Part shown: positions 35,297 to 45,194 of the stretch, one piece after another
Layout of the letters: the number at the start of each line of letters is the position of its first letter
How positions within the stretch are numbered: position 1 is the stretch's first letter
Assembly (NCBI RefSeq): GCF_022763305.1
Contig: NZ_JALEGT010000017.1
Span: forward strand, 100,425 to 164,424
DNA: 64,000 bases
Source of the DNA: Marivita sp.
GTDB taxonomy: Bacteria > Pseudomonadota > Alphaproteobacteria > Rhodobacterales > Rhodobacteraceae
Direction: 5' to 3'
Notes under the pieces: model-generated
What the model was told of the DNA's origin: nothing
Databases searched by the model: none
The model's input: the letters and a program-made list of their open reading frames with translations, nothing else
Translations under genes and position numbers: made by a program

Positions 35297-37078
35297 ATGC
35301 CGAGCTATACCGCCCCACTCAAAGACATGCAGTTCATCCTGCACGACGTTCTGAACGCCTCGGAACAGGACATTCCCGGCTATGCCGAGCTTGACCGCGA
35401 TTTCACGGGCGCGGTGATCGAGGAAGCGGGCAAGCTGGCCTCCGAAGTGCTGATGCCGCTCAATTCCGTGGGCGACACCGAGGGCTGTGTGCTGGAGAAC
35501 GGCGTGGTGCGCACGCCGACCGGCTTCAAGGACGCGTTCCAGATGATGAAGGACGGCGGCTGGACTGCTCTGGATTGCGATCCCGAGTATGGCGGTCAGG
35601 GTCTGCCCTACCTGATGCACACCGCGGCACAGGAACCCTTTGTGTCGGCCAACATGGCCTTCAACATGTACCAGGGCCTGACCCACGGGGCCTATTCGGC
35701 GATCTACTTCCACGGCTCGGATGAGCAGAAGCAGACCTACCTGCCGAAGATGACCACCTGCGAATGGACCGGCACCATGAACCTGACCGAGCCGCATTGC
35801 GGCACGGATCTGGGCCTCATGCGCACCAAGGCGGTGCCGCAGGACGATGGCAGCTACAAGATCACCGGTCAGAAGATCTTCATCTCCGCCGGCGATCACG
35901 ACATGGCCGAGAACATCATTCACCTCGTTCTGGCGAAGATCCCCGGCGGCCCCGAGGGCATCAAGGGTGTCTCGCTCTTCATCGTTCCGAAGTTCCTCGT
36001 AAACGAAGACGGCTCGCTGGGCGCGCGGAATGGTGTGTCGGTCGGCAAACTAGAAGAGAAGATGGGCATTCACGGCAACGCCACCTGCGTCATGAACTAT
36101 GACGAGGCGACCGGCTACCTGATCGGCGAGATGCACAAGGGCATGCGCGCCATGTTCACCATGATGAACGAAGCGCGTCTGGGTGTGGGCCTTCAGGGCT
36201 ATGCGCAGGCCGAGGTCGCTTATCAGAACGCCGTGGCCTACGCCAATGACCGGCTTCAGGGCCGTGACGTGACCGGGGCCAAAGCGCCCGAGAAATCGGC
36301 CGATCCGATCATCGTGCACCCGGATATCCGCCGCAACCTGATGGATCAGAAGTCCTTTACGGAAGGTGCCCGCGCGTTCACCTACTGGGGCGCGTACCTG
36401 ATCGACCGGGCGCACAAGAACTCGGACAAGGACGCGGATGGCCTGATTTCCCTGCTGACCCCGATCATCAAGGGCTTCCAGACCGACAAGGGTTTCGAGA
36501 TGGCGGTGAACGCCCAGCAGGTCTATGGCGGCCACGGCTATATCGAGGAATGGGGCATGTCCCAGTTCGCCCGCGACGCCCGGATCGCCATGATCTACGA
36601 AGGCGCAAACGGCATCCAGGCGCTGGATCTGGTGGGCCGCAAGCTCGCGCAGGACGGCGGCAAGCATGTCATGGCGTTCTTCGATATGATCAAGACCTTC
36701 GCAGCCGAGACCAAAGGTCAAGACGAAGCCTTCGACCGCGATTTCCTCGAACCGCTCAAATCGGCGTCGAAGGATTTGCAGGCGGCGGCGATGTATTTCA
36801 TGCAGAACGGCATGAAGAACCCGAACAATGCGCTCGCGGGGTCTTATGACTTCATGCACATGTTCGGCCATGTCTGCCTTGGCTACATGTGGGCGCGGAT
36901 GGGGCTTGCGGCCTCCAAGGCATTGAAAGACGGTGCGTCCGACGTGGCGCTCTACGAGACAAAGCTGGCCACAGGCCGCTACTACATGGCACGTCAGCTG
37001 CCTGCCACCAAGATGCACCTCGCGCGCATCGAGACCGGGGCAGAACCGGTGATGGCACTGGAGGCGGCCAATTTCTGA
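35297..37078 (+). CDS. Acyl-CoA dehydrogenase, long form (DmdC-like)
   Basis: A 593-residue FAD enzyme. The normal acyl-CoA dehydrogenase fold is followed by the extra C-terminal domain seen in DmdC-type and other 590-residue members. Motifs include [28 protein letters not shown], and the catalytic-region [21 protein letters not shown] with [24 protein letters not shown] precedes ATG 35297. The fatty-acid genes nearby suggest it starts beta-oxidation here; a methylmercaptopropionyl-CoA role is possible but not supported by neighbours. Confidence 0.92.
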   Translation: MPSYTAPLKDMQFILHDVLNASEQDIPGYAELDRDFTGAVIEEAGKLASEVLMPLNSVGDTEGCVLENGVVRTPTGFKDAFQMMKDGGWTALDCDPEYGGQGLPYLMHTAAQEPFVSANMAFNMYQGLTHGAYSAIYFHGSDEQKQTYLPKMTTCEWTGTMNLTEPHCGTDLGLMRTKAVPQDDGSYKITGQKIFISAGDHDMAENIIHLVLAKIPGGPEGIKGVSLFIVPKFLVNEDGSLGARNGVSVGKLEEKMGIHGNATCVMNYDEATGYLIGEMHKGMRAMFTMMNEARLGVGLQGYAQAEVAYQNAVAYANDRLQGRDVTGAKAPEKSADPIIVHPDIRRNLMDQKSFTEGARAFTYWGAYLIDRAHKNSDKDADGLISLLTPIIKGFQTDKGFEMAVNAQQVYGGHGYIEEWGMSQFARDARIAMIYEGANGIQALDLVGRKLAQDGGKHVMAFFDMIKTFAAETKGQDEAFDRDFLEPLKSASKDLQAAAMYFMQNGMKNPNNALAGSYDFMHMFGHVCLGYMWARMGLAASKALKDGASDVALYETKLATGRYYMARQLPATKMHLARIETGAEPVMALEAANF

Positions 37079-37094
37079 GGTCCGGGGAGGACAG

Positions 37095-37307
37095 ATGCCC
37101 AAACGCTTTCGACTGACCCGCCGCTTTCCGGCCGCCATGACCGAGGACGGCTATCGCCGCCTCAAGCGGTTTGCCGAAGAGGCGGGTCTGGACGAAGGTG
37201 AGGCATTGTCCTTTCTCTTCGAGAATTTCGACAGCGTCACGGACAGCGAGGCGCTGGGACATCGGCTCAGGCTTTTCAATGCAGAGCTTGACGCACGCAA
37301 ACGATAA
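37095..37307 (+). CDS. Small protein between two acyl-CoA dehydrogenase genes
   Basis: A 70-residue, charge-rich protein (MPKRFRLTRRFPAAMTEDGYR and on) with two predicted helices, YRRLKRFAEEAGLDEGEALSFLFENF and EALGHRLRLFNAELDA. GGGGAGG lies seven bases before ATG, and the gene fits exactly between two dehydrogenase genes (16 and 18 nt gaps), so translation is likely. It has no recognised domain. A small adaptor or ribbon-helix-like fold are possibilities only. Confidence 0.7.
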   Translation: MPKRFRLTRRFPAAMTEDGYRRLKRFAEEAGLDEGEALSFLFENFDSVTDSEALGHRLRLFNAELDARKR

Positions 37308-37325
37308 CGCGGAATGGGGGGAGCC

Positions 37326-38465
37326 ATGCGATCAAACTGGATGACCGACGAGCACGAGATGCTTGCCGAGATGACAGCGAAATTCATCGAGACCGAGTGG
37401 CAGCCGCTTTACGACAAGTGGCGCAAACAGGGCCAGATGGATCGCGAGACCTGGATGCAGGCCGGCGAACTGGGTCTGCTCTGCCCCTCTGTTCCCGAAG
37501 AATACGGCGGTGCCGGTGGCGATTTCGGCCATGAGGCGGTGATCCTGATGGAAGCGGGCCGCGCCAATCTGGCCAGCTGGGGACACGGCATCCATTCCGG
37601 CATCGTGGCGCATTACATCCTTGCCTATGGCACCGAAGAACAGAAGAAACGCTGGTTGCCCAGGATGGTGACAGGCGAACTGGTCGGCGCTTTGGCGATG
37701 ACCGAACCCTCGGGCGGATCGGACGTGCAGGGCATCAAGACCCGCGCCGTCCGCGACGGCAATGCCTATCGCCTGACCGGGCAAAAGACGTTCATCACCA
37801 ACGGCCAGCACGCGAACCTGATCATCGTGGCGGCCAAGACCGACCCGTCGCTTGGATCAAAAGGAACGTCTTTGGTCGTCGTGGAAACCGATGGAGCCGA
37901 GGGCTTCCAGCGCGGGCGCAATCTGGAAAAGATCGGCTGTCATGCGGCGGACACGTCCGAGCTTTTCTTCGACAATGTCGAAATCGCGCCGGAAAACCTG
38001 CTGGGTGGCGCAGAAGGTCAGGGCTTCTACCAGATGATGAAGCAACTGCCGCAGGAACGCCTGATCATCGGCTGCGGCGCGGTGGGTGCGATGGAAGGTG
38101 CCGTCGACCGCACCATCGCCTATTGCAAGGAGCGCGAAGCCTTTGGCGGGCCGTTGACCCAGTTCCAGAACACCCGCTTCAAGCTGGCAGAGTGCCAGAC
38201 CAAGACCACGGTCGCGCGCGCCTTTCTCGACAATTGCATGGAAGAGCACCTGCGCGGCGAACTGACTGTCGAAAAAGCAGCGATGGCGAAATACTGGCTC
38301 TCGGATACACAGGGCGAGGTGCTGGACGAGTGTGTGCAGCTGCATGGCGGCTATGGTTTCATGCAGGAATACGCCGTGGCCGAGATGTGGGCCGATGCGC
38401 GGGTGCAGCGCATCTACGGCGGGACCAACGAGATCATGAAAGAGCTGATTGCGAGGGCGCTCTGA
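37326..38465 (+). CDS. Acyl-CoA dehydrogenase, standard form
   Basis: A 379-residue FAD enzyme of the usual length. It shows [31 protein letters not shown], the FAD/substrate loop [17 protein letters not shown], and the C-terminal [41 protein letters not shown] (given as [13 protein letters not shown] and [14 protein letters not shown]). GGGGGGAG just before ATG 37326 fixes the start. It catalyses the first step of acyl-CoA breakdown; chain-length preference is not evident. Confidence 0.93.
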   Translation: MRSNWMTDEHEMLAEMTAKFIETEWQPLYDKWRKQGQMDRETWMQAGELGLLCPSVPEEYGGAGGDFGHEAVILMEAGRANLASWGHGIHSGIVAHYILAYGTEEQKKRWLPRMVTGELVGALAMTEPSGGSDVQGIKTRAVRDGNAYRLTGQKTFITNGQHANLIIVAAKTDPSLGSKGTSLVVVETDGAEGFQRGRNLEKIGCHAADTSELFFDNVEIAPENLLGGAEGQGFYQMMKQLPQERLIIGCGAVGAMEGAVDRTIAYCKEREAFGGPLTQFQNTRFKLAECQTKTTVARAFLDNCMEEHLRGELTVEKAAMAKYWLSDTQGEVLDECVQLHGGYGFMQEYAVAEMWADARVQRIYGGTNEIMKELIARAL

Positions 38466-38501
38466 TGGGCCCGGCGATGCTGCAGATGGCACATGCGGGA
38501 T

Positions 38502-38730
38502 GCCTCCGGCGGGAGTTTATCCGGCAAGATGAAGGAGCAAGGCAAGCTCCACCCCGCCGGTCGGCCTCTTTACCACGCGGTGTCAGGCACAGTCGGCGGG
38601 GCTTCACCTTGCACATGGCTCAACTCTCCAGTCTGCCATGCGCGGCCAGTGTAGGTCGATTAACCTTAACGGATGGTAAAGAAGAGCAAGGCTCCTGCTT
38701 CATCTTGCCAGATAAACTCCCGCCGGAGGC
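38502..38730. repeat. Inverted pair of the dispersed intergenic repeat (copies B and C)
   Basis: Copy B (38502-38538) begins GCCTCCGGCGGGAGTTTATC and ends CGGCAAGATGAAGGAGC. Copy C (38690-38730) is its inverse complement with one substitution and a small insertion near the outer end. About 150 bases with no gene lie between them. Copy A near position 360 has the CTTCATCTTGCC-GATAAACTC core only. The pair sits in the 309-base gap between the acyl-CoA dehydrogenase and GST genes and could fold into a long stem or mark a nonautonomous mobile element. Confidence 0.75.
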
Positions 38731-38774
38731 TCCCGGCCTCATCACCCAGTCCTGACAGTCGAGGATCAGACCAG

Positions 38775-39413
38775 ATGACCATTCAACTTTATTGCTTTGG
38801 CGAGTCGGGCAATGCCTACAAGGCAGCGCTGGCGCTGGAACTTTCGAGCCTCGACTGGGGGCCGGTGAAGGTGGATTTCTTCAATGGAGAAACCCGCACG
38901 CCGGACTACCGCGCCAAGATCAACGAGATGGGCGAGGCACCGGTGCTGGTGGACGGCGACACGAAGTTGAGCCAGTCGGGCGTGATCCAGATGTATATCT
39001 CGGAGAAGTCCGGTAAGTTCGGAGGGGCCAATCCGGACGAGGCGCGTGAGGTCATGCGCTGGGTGTTCTGGGACAATCACAAGCTGTCGAGCCAGGCCGG
39101 CATGACGCGGTTCCTGATGAATTTCCTGCCCGAGGACAAGCGCCCGGCAGAGGTGATCGCATTCATGCAGGGGCGGCTCAAGGCCGCTTATGCGGTGCTG
39201 GATGCGCATCTCGATGAGCGCGACTGGATCGTGGGGGACGGTATCACCAATGCCGACATGTCCTGCTGCGGCTACCTCTTTTACCCCGAACCGTTCGGTT
39301 TCGTCCGCGCGGACTGGCCCAATATCGACCGCTGGCTGGGGCGCATCGAAGCCCTGCCGCGCTGGAAACACCCTTATGAATTGATGCCCGGATCCCCTGC
39401 GGATCGGGCCTGA
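38775..39413 (+). CDS. Glutathione S-transferase family protein
   Basis: A 212-residue protein with an N-terminal thioredoxin-like GST domain (IQLYCFGESGNAYKAALALELS, with the glutathione-site EAPVLVDGDTKLSQSGVIQMYI) and a C-terminal helical domain (WIVGDGITNADMSCCGYLFY). ATG 38775 has AGACCAG rather than a strong ribosome site. It lies between a dehydrogenase and a thiolase gene and may detoxify reactive products such as enals. This link is inference. Confidence 0.88.
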   Translation: MTIQLYCFGESGNAYKAALALELSSLDWGPVKVDFFNGETRTPDYRAKINEMGEAPVLVDGDTKLSQSGVIQMYISEKSGKFGGANPDEAREVMRWVFWDNHKLSSQAGMTRFLMNFLPEDKRPAEVIAFMQGRLKAAYAVLDAHLDERDWIVGDGITNADMSCCGYLFYPEPFGFVRADWPNIDRWLGRIEALPRWKHPYELMPGSPADRA

Positions 39414-39426
39414 GACGGAGAGCAGA

Positions 39427-40638
39427 ATGACTGAAGCCTATATCTACGACGCCGTGCGCACGCCGCGTGGCAAGGGCCGCAAGGACGGCAGCCTGCACGA
39501 GGTGACAAGCGTGCGCCTGAGCGCGCAGGTACTGGACGCGGTGAAGGATCGCAACGGGCTTGATGGCCATGCGGTGGAAGATGTGATCTGGGGCAATGTC
39601 ACCCAGGTGGGTGAACAGGGCGGCTGCCTTGCGCGGACGGCTGTTTTGGCGTCCGGGTTGGATCAGTCGATCCCCGGCCTCGCCATCAACCGGTTCTGTG
39701 CCTCCGGCATGGAAGCGGTCAACCTTGCTGCCAACCAGGTCAAAGGCGGCGCGGGTGACGCCTATATCGCGGGCGGTGTCGAGATGATGGGCCGTGTTGC
39801 CATGGGCAGCGATGGGGCGGCGATTGCCGTCGATCCGTCGGTCGCGATGGAGACCTATTTCGTGCCGCAGGGCATTTCCGCCGACATCATCGCCACCGAA
39901 TACGGGTTCTCTCGCGACGACGCCGACAGTCTGGCGGTGGAAAGCCAGCGTCGCGCCAAGGCGGCCTGGGATGACAAGCGGTTCGCCAAATCGGTGATCA
40001 CCGTGCGCGACCAGAACGGTCTGCCGATCCTCGACCATGACGAATACATGCGCCCCGGCACCGACATGCAGAGCCTTGGTGCGCTGAACCCGTCCTTCCA
40101 GCAGATGGGCGAGGTCATGCCGGGCTTCGATGCGATTGCTCTTATGAAGTACCCGCATCTGGAGCGGATCAACCACATTCACCATGCGGGCAATTCATCC
40201 GGCATCGTCGATGGCGCGGCAGGTGTGCTGATCGGCAACAAGGCGTTCGGAGAGAAATGGGGGCTCAAGCCCCGCGCCCGGATCAAGGCGACCGCCAAGA
40301 TCGGGACCGATCCGACCATCATGCTCACCGGGCCGGTGCCTGTGACCGAAAAGATCCTTGCCGACACCGGCATGTCGATCAAGGACATCGACCTTTTCGA
40401 GGTGAACGAAGCCTTCGCTTCGGTGGTGCTGCGCTTCATGCAGGCCTTCGACGTCGACGACAGCGTCGTGAACGTGAACGGCGGCTCCATCGCGATGGGT
40501 CACCCGCTGGGTGCCACGGGCGCGATCATCATCGGCACGCTGCTGGACGAGTTGGAGCGCACCGGCAAGGGCACGGGTCTCGCCACGCTCTGCATCGCCT
40601 CAGGCATGGGGGCGGCCACGATCATCGAGCGCGTCTGA
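39427..40638 (+). CDS. Acetyl-CoA C-acyltransferase (thiolase)
   Basis: A 403-residue thiolase. The nucleophilic cysteine is in [15 protein letters not shown] (about residue 94), the histidine in GHPLGATGA and the second cysteine in [24 protein letters not shown] is also present. It performs the last step of beta-oxidation. In alphaproteobacteria this FadA-like enzyme pairs with FadJ, whose gene is 1.1 kb downstream. GGAGAGCAG precedes the ATG. Confidence 0.94.
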   Translation: MTEAYIYDAVRTPRGKGRKDGSLHEVTSVRLSAQVLDAVKDRNGLDGHAVEDVIWGNVTQVGEQGGCLARTAVLASGLDQSIPGLAINRFCASGMEAVNLAANQVKGGAGDAYIAGGVEMMGRVAMGSDGAAIAVDPSVAMETYFVPQGISADIIATEYGFSRDDADSLAVESQRRAKAAWDDKRFAKSVITVRDQNGLPILDHDEYMRPGTDMQSLGALNPSFQQMGEVMPGFDAIALMKYPHLERINHIHHAGNSSGIVDGAAGVLIGNKAFGEKWGLKPRARIKATAKIGTDPTIMLTGPVPVTEKILADTGMSIKDIDLFEVNEAFASVVLRFMQAFDVDDSVVNVNGGSIAMGHPLGATGAIIIGTLLDELERTGKGTGLATLCIASGMGAATIIERV

Positions 40639-40641
40639 GCC

Positions 40642-41193
40642 ATGGTCGGCGTCAAGCAGGAAACGGCCTACGAAATAGGCTACGCGCTTCTGAACCGGAC
40701 GAAGCGTGCGTATTTCGAGGATGATTTCCCGCTTTTCGCCAGCGCCTTCTTGCTACCGCACGAGCATGTCACCCTGCATGGGTGGGCTGTTCTTCAAACC
40801 GAGGAGGATCTGCGGGTGCTGTTTGACCGGATGAAGGCCGAGTTTCAGCGGCTTGAAGTGGACGACATCGTGCGTCCGCTCGTCTCCGCGGAATTCGTCA
40901 CGCCGTTCAACATCCTGGCGACAGCGGAGTCGCATATCTTCTCGCGGGGACGACGGGTGGCCGAACCCTATGCGGTGCAATCCACCTTGTTGCTCTGCGG
41001 CACGGAATGGCGCATCGCCACGGCCAATTACTGCATTCCGCTCTCCACGAAAGGGTTGCCCGATGCGCTGATGCCACCGGCCTTTCCATCGGAAGGGCGC
41101 GGGCAGCAGGAGGGGAGCATGATGCCGTCCTGCGGTGATGATGTCACAGGGCAGAGCGACCGGAACCGCCCGCGCTACGGGGAGGTCTCTTGA
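40642..41193 (+). CDS. NTF2-like protein in the beta-oxidation cluster (first)
   Basis: A 183-residue cytoplasmic protein that starts four bases after the thiolase stop. Residues 5-130 look like an NTF2/SnoaL-type cone: N-terminal helices, [19 protein letters not shown], a [20 protein letters not shown] strand pair and [21 protein letters not shown]. The last 45 residues are polar and probably disordered. It resembles the next gene in layout, so they are likely paralogs. A role in handling a hydrophobic ligand is possible; nothing more can be said. Confidence 0.7.
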   Translation: MVGVKQETAYEIGYALLNRTKRAYFEDDFPLFASAFLLPHEHVTLHGWAVLQTEEDLRVLFDRMKAEFQRLEVDDIVRPLVSAEFVTPFNILATAESHIFSRGRRVAEPYAVQSTLLLCGTEWRIATANYCIPLSTKGLPDALMPPAFPSEGRGQQEGSMMPSCGDDVTGQSDRNRPRYGEVS

Positions 41194-41672
41194 TGGCGAT
41201 GTCACCGGCCGTCCGCATCTACCAGGACAATCTCGACGCGGTCTCCAAGGCGCTGATGGATGGGGATCTGCAGGAGATGATGAAGTTCATCGCGATCCCG
41301 AACATGATGTCGACCCGCGATACCGAATTGGTCATGTCCTCGCCCGAAGAGCTGGACATGGTGATGCAGGATTTCCGCGCCCAATTGCTGGCCCGCGGTG
41401 TCACGTCCTATCGGCGGATTTGCCTCGAGGCGGATTTCGTCACCGGCCGTGACGACATGATCGCCGGGCGCCACCGCACCGAAACGCGCAGCGACACGGG
41501 CGTGGCGGTGGAGCCCTATCTCAATCACATGGTGCTGATGCGCATCGACGGACGCTGGATGGGTATCTGGCTGCAGGCGATCATGGACAACACCGAACTG
41601 CAGATCCTCAGCCCCGATATTGCCGCCGCGCAGGCCGAAGCGCGGCGCATGCTGAACACACTCCGCCGCTGA
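41193..41672 (+). CDS. NTF2-like protein in the beta-oxidation cluster (second)
   Basis: A 159-residue cytoplasmic protein. GGGGAGG lies seven bases before ATG 41193, which overlaps the previous stop (TGATG). The predicted layout is again NTF2-like: IYQDNLDAVSKALMDGDLQEMMKFI, then YRRICLEADFV and VEPYLNHMVLMRIDGRWMGIW. The pair is placed between thiolase and fadJ, in the same operon, which suggests a linked accessory role. Family assignment is by pattern only. Confidence 0.72.
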   Translation: MAMSPAVRIYQDNLDAVSKALMDGDLQEMMKFIAIPNMMSTRDTELVMSSPEELDMVMQDFRAQLLARGVTSYRRICLEADFVTGRDDMIAGRHRTETRSDTGVAVEPYLNHMVLMRIDGRWMGIWLQAIMDNTELQILSPDIAAAQAEARRMLNTLRR

Positions 41673-41711
41673 GACGGCGTCTGAATGAACCCAAGGAAGG
41701 GAAAGACACAC

Positions 41712-43898
41712 ATGACCGATTTCACACTGAGCACGGATGCCGAGGGCATCGCCACGATCACCTGGGACGTTCCCGGCAAGTCGATGAACGTGCTGAGCTT
41801 CGAAGGGCTGCAGACGCTGAGCGATCTCGTGGATGGCGCGTTGGCGGATGAGGCCGTGAAGGGCATCATCATCACCTCCGGCAAGGCCGATTTCGCGGCA
41901 GGCATGGACCTGAATGTACTGGCGACTCTTAAGGAGGCGGGCGCCGAGGCGGTGTTCGACGGGATCATGAAAATGCACGGCGTGCTGCGCAAGATCGAGC
42001 TTGCAGGCATGGATCCCAAGACGCAGAAAGGCGGCAAACCGGTTGCGGCCGTCCTGCCGGGCACGGCTCTGGGCATCGGGCTGGAAATCCCGCTGGCCTG
42101 TCACAAGGTGTTTGCCGCAGACAACCCGAAGGCCAAGATCGGCCTGCCCGAGATCCTTGTCGGCATCTTCCCCGGCGCTGGCGGCACGACCCGCGTGGCG
42201 CGCAAGATGGGTGCGATGGCGGCTTCGCCCTTCCTGCTGGAGGGCAAGCTCAGCGATCCGAAGAAAGCCAAGGCCGCAGGCCTGATTGATGAGGTTGCCG
42301 AAGATCCGATGACGGCAGCCCGCGACTGGGTTCTGTCAGCCAAGGACGCCGATCTGGTGAAACCGTGGGACGCCAAGGGCTACAAGATGCCCGGCGGCGC
42401 GCCCTATCATCCGGCAGGCTTCATGACCTTTGTCGGCGCGTCCGCGATGGTCAACGGCAAGACCAAGGGAGTGTATCCTGCGGCCAAGGCGCTCTTGTCG
42501 GCGGTCTATGAAGGCGCTCTGGTGCCATTCGACACCGCGCTCAAGATCGAGGCGCGGTGGTTCACATCCGTCATCATGAACCCGTCCTCCTCGGCGATGA
42601 TCCGGTCGCTCTTCATCAACAAGGGCGCGCTGGAAAAGGGGGCCGTGCGCCCGGCTGACGTGGACGATCAGCGCGTCAGGAAGGTTGGCGTTCTGGGTGC
42701 GGGCATGATGGGGGCTGGCATCGCGCTGGTGTCGGCGCAGGCGGGCATCGACGTTGTGCTGCTCGACCGCGATCAGGCGGCGGCGGACAAGGGCAAGGCC
42801 TATTCCGCCGATTACGCGGCCAAGGGCGTGTCCCGCAAGAAGATCACGCAGGACAAGGCCGATGCGATGCTGGCGCGGATTACGGCGACGACGGATTATA
42901 ACGATCTGGCGGGCTGCGACCTGATTGTCGAAGCGGTGTTCGAAGACCCCAAGATCAAGGCCGAGGTGACGGCGCAGGTTGAAGCGGTGATCGGTGAGGA
43001 CTGCATCTTTGCCACCAACACCTCGACCCTGCCGATCAGCGATCTGGCGAAGGCCTCCAAGCGGCCCGAGCAGTTCATCGGCATTCACTTCTTCTCGCCG
43101 GTCGAGAAGATGATGCTGGTCGAGATCATCAAGGGCAAGGAAACCGGGGATCGCGCGGTGGCCAAGGCGCTCGACTTTGTGCGCCAGATCCGCAAGACGC
43201 CGATCGTGGTGAACGACGCGCGGTTCTTCTATGCCAATCGCTGCATCATCCCGTATATCAACGAAGGTATCCGGATGGTGAAGGAGGGCGTCGCCCCTGC
43301 CCTGATCGAAAACGCCGCCAAAATGGTCGGAATGCCGCTGGGTCCGCTGCAACTGGTCGATGAGACCTCGATTGATCTGGGCGCCAAGATCGCCCGCGCG
43401 ACCCGTGCGGCGATGGGCGATGCCTATCCCGATAGTGCTGTGGACGAGGTGATCTTCTGGATGGAAGAGCAAGGGCGTCTGGGCCGCAAGGCGAAGGCCG
43501 GGTTCTACGATTACGACGACGCGGGCAAGCGGCAGGGCCTGTCATCGGCAGTTGCCGCGCAGTATCCGCAGGCCGAGGATCAGCCCGATCTGATCGACGT
43601 GCAGCATCGTCTGCTGTTCGTGCAGTCGCTCGAAGCGGTGCGCGCGCTGGAGGATGGTGTGCTGATGGACATCCGAGAAGGCGACGTGGGCGCGATCCTG
43701 GGCTGGGGCTTTGCGCCGTGGTCCGGTGGCCCGCTGTCCTGGCTGGACATGCTGGGGTCGGAATACGCCGCAGAGCGTTGTGATCAACTGGTCGAGGCGT
43801 TCGGCGACCGGTTCGCCTGCCCTGCCCTGCTGCGCGAGATGGCGGCGAAGGGTCAGAGTTTCTACGGGCGGTTTGCACCCGAGAAATCGGCGGCTTGA
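41712..43898 (+). CDS. fadJ: Fatty acid oxidation complex alpha subunit (enoyl-CoA hydratase / 3-hydroxyacyl-CoA dehydrogenase)
   Basis: A 728-residue bifunctional enzyme. The N-terminal crotonase domain has the catalytic glutamates in LGIGLEIPLACH and GLPEILVGIFPGAGGT. The NAD-binding Rossmann motif VGVLGAGMMGAGIA begins near residue 320, and the dehydrogenase catalytic histidine is in FIGIHFFSPVEKM. A C-terminal HAD domain ends the protein. It converts enoyl-CoA to 3-ketoacyl-CoA for the thiolase encoded upstream. ATG 41712 gives MTDFTLSTDAEG. Confidence 0.95.
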   Translation: MTDFTLSTDAEGIATITWDVPGKSMNVLSFEGLQTLSDLVDGALADEAVKGIIITSGKADFAAGMDLNVLATLKEAGAEAVFDGIMKMHGVLRKIELAGMDPKTQKGGKPVAAVLPGTALGIGLEIPLACHKVFAADNPKAKIGLPEILVGIFPGAGGTTRVARKMGAMAASPFLLEGKLSDPKKAKAAGLIDEVAEDPMTAARDWVLSAKDADLVKPWDAKGYKMPGGAPYHPAGFMTFVGASAMVNGKTKGVYPAAKALLSAVYEGALVPFDTALKIEARWFTSVIMNPSSSAMIRSLFINKGALEKGAVRPADVDDQRVRKVGVLGAGMMGAGIALVSAQAGIDVVLLDRDQAAADKGKAYSADYAAKGVSRKKITQDKADAMLARITATTDYNDLAGCDLIVEAVFEDPKIKAEVTAQVEAVIGEDCIFATNTSTLPISDLAKASKRPEQFIGIHFFSPVEKMMLVEIIKGKETGDRAVAKALDFVRQIRKTPIVVNDARFFYANRCIIPYINEGIRMVKEGVAPALIENAAKMVGMPLGPLQLVDETSIDLGAKIARATRAAMGDAYPDSAVDEVIFWMEEQGRLGRKAKAGFYDYDDAGKRQGLSSAVAAQYPQAEDQPDLIDVQHRLLFVQSLEAVRALEDGVLMDIREGDVGAILGWGFAPWSGGPLSWLDMLGSEYAAERCDQLVEAFGDRFACPALLREMAAKGQSFYGRFAPEKSAA

Positions 43899-43926
43899 TC
43901 ATCGCTTAATCTGAGACACGAGAACG

Positions 43927-43952
43927 CCGCCCGCCCTTGCGCGGGCGGTTTT
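43927..43952 (+). terminator. Rho-independent terminator of the fad operon
   Basis: CCGCCCGC and GCGGGCGG form an 8 bp stem with a short loop, followed by TTTT, 28 bases after the fadJ stop. It marks the end of the beta-oxidation operon. Confidence 0.85.
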
Positions 43953-43977
43953 CGTTTGGGCCGGAATCCATCACGAA

Positions 43978-44065
43978 GGGCATGCCCCCGACCGGGTGGG
44001 CGCGAATGCGCCCGCCATGGGGCGGGCGGGCGCATGCCCGGGCCGCAAGCGACCCGGGCGGTCGT
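43978..44065. repeat. Cluster of G/C palindromes between fadJ and a convergent small gene
   Basis: Nested inverted repeats include GGGCGC-GAAT-GCGCCC, CCGCC-ATGG-GGCGG and CCGGG-CGC-AA-GCG-CCCGG. GGGCATGC near the left edge also pairs with GCATGCCC near 44036. The cluster ends a few bases before the stop codon of the minus-strand small gene at 44071, so it lies in that gene's 3' region. It resembles the palindrome arrays elsewhere in the window but lacks the TTCGAA centre. Confidence 0.6.
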
Positions 44066-44070
44066 CCACC

Positions 44071-44265
44071 CTACTCCGCCCGTAGGGCCGCGAACCGTTC
44101 CATCCGGTCGATCTGGGGGGCCATGGTGCACCACTCGTCCGCGACCGCGACCCAATGCGCGTCACGGGTTTCGGCGTGGACGATGATGCGGCCGGGTTCC
44201 GAGGTGATCTCGGGTACCATGATCATGTTGAGGAACAGGGCAAAGGCTTCGGCAGTCAGACACAT
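44071..44265 (-). CDS. Small protein of unknown function
   Basis: A 64-residue protein, MCLTAEAFALFLNMIMVPEIT onward, with a C-terminal helix (MAPQIDRMERFAALRAE). GGAG lies eight bases before the ATG, which supports translation. The N-terminal hydrophobic stretch is too short to be a certain membrane span. The family is not recognised. Confidence 0.6.
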   Translation of the reverse strand: MCLTAEAFALFLNMIMVPEITSEPGRIIVHAETRDAHWVAVADEWCTMAPQIDRMERFAALRAE

Positions 44266-44436
44266 GGGAAAACTCCTTTTTCAAGTGTCCTCCCATTGGC
44301 GATGTCCACCTCTGACGGGCGGTGATGTCAGGCTAACGCGAAATCGTTGTGTTTGGGTGAACGTCAATGCTGCAACGCAGCAATTTCCACTTCAAGCGCC
44401 TGCGTTTTGCGCAAATCAGGTCAAGCCGCACAATAT

Positions 44437-45087
44437 TCAGGCGCCAAAGCGATACCCGAACCGCGCAATATCCTCTTCGCACATAGCGGCCACGGCGGCA
44501 GCGGTCTGGTCTGAATAGGCACTGCGATAGTCTTTTGGCCGGTCAGACGCGTTGGCATGCGGCACGTCCAACCGGAACCCCAGATGCGCCTCCACCGGGG
44601 CGAGATCTTCGGCCAGATGCTCCAACCGAACATAGGCCGAGGCACGCTCGATCCCGGTTGCATCAGTGACATAACGCGCCGCCGGAAAGGCGCGCAGGGT
44701 GGCGTTGGTGTCGGGGTGCAGGACGAAATCGGCAAACCCGGTGTTCTTGGCCAGCTTGACCGCCGGATGATCGAAACCCTGCTGTCTGAGCCAGTGGTAA
44801 TAGCTGACCACGCGATCCCACGGATTGCGCACCAGTGTGAAGATGAACATCCCGTCGAGATCGGACGGCGACAGCGCCCCGTCGAGATCGGCCAGCGTGC
44901 TGTGTTTCCAGAGGCGCCCCTTCGCGTTCAGCGTCCTGACCCGTCCCTTGCGCTTGATCGCCTTGGGGGTGTCGCCGATCAGGATGTCGTCCCGATGCGC
45001 GCGCGCTTCCAGCGCGAGGGCCAGCGAGGTGCCTCCCGTCTTGGGGATGTGGACAAAGATGAATTTCCGGGCGGGCGAAACAATCAT
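44437..45087 (-). CDS. Sulfotransferase family protein
   Basis: A 216-residue protein with the PAPS-binding loop FIFVHIPKTGGTSLALALE (residues 9-27) and the second PAPS motif TLVRNPWDRVVSYYHW (about residues 84-99). It belongs to the sulfotransferase_2/carbohydrate sulfotransferase-like group. The acceptor is unknown. It is a lone gene, divergent from the acyl-CoA ligase gene, with no glycan cluster nearby. Confidence 0.85.
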   Translation of the reverse strand: MIVSPARKFIFVHIPKTGGTSLALALEARAHRDDILIGDTPKAIKRKGRVRTLNAKGRLWKHSTLADLDGALSPSDLDGMFIFTLVRNPWDRVVSYYHWLRQQGFDHPAVKLAKNTGFADFVLHPDTNATLRAFPAARYVTDATGIERASAYVRLEHLAEDLAPVEAHLGFRLDVPHANASDRPKDYRSAYSDQTAAAVAAMCEEDIARFGYRFGA

Positions 45088-45194
45088 GCGCCAGAGGTGC
45101 CAGTTTGCGGCAGATCCCGCAAGTTTGGGCTTTTCCCATCTTCGATCCCTGCGCTATGTCACCCCGTACAGAATGTCGCAGGGGAGGACAGGTG

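Noticed and set aside
35297..37078. Firm assignment as DmdC of the DMSP demethylation pathway
   Set aside because: The length and C-terminal domain fit, but so do general long-form acyl-CoA dehydrogenases, and no dmdA, dmdB-specific or dmdD gene is adjacent.
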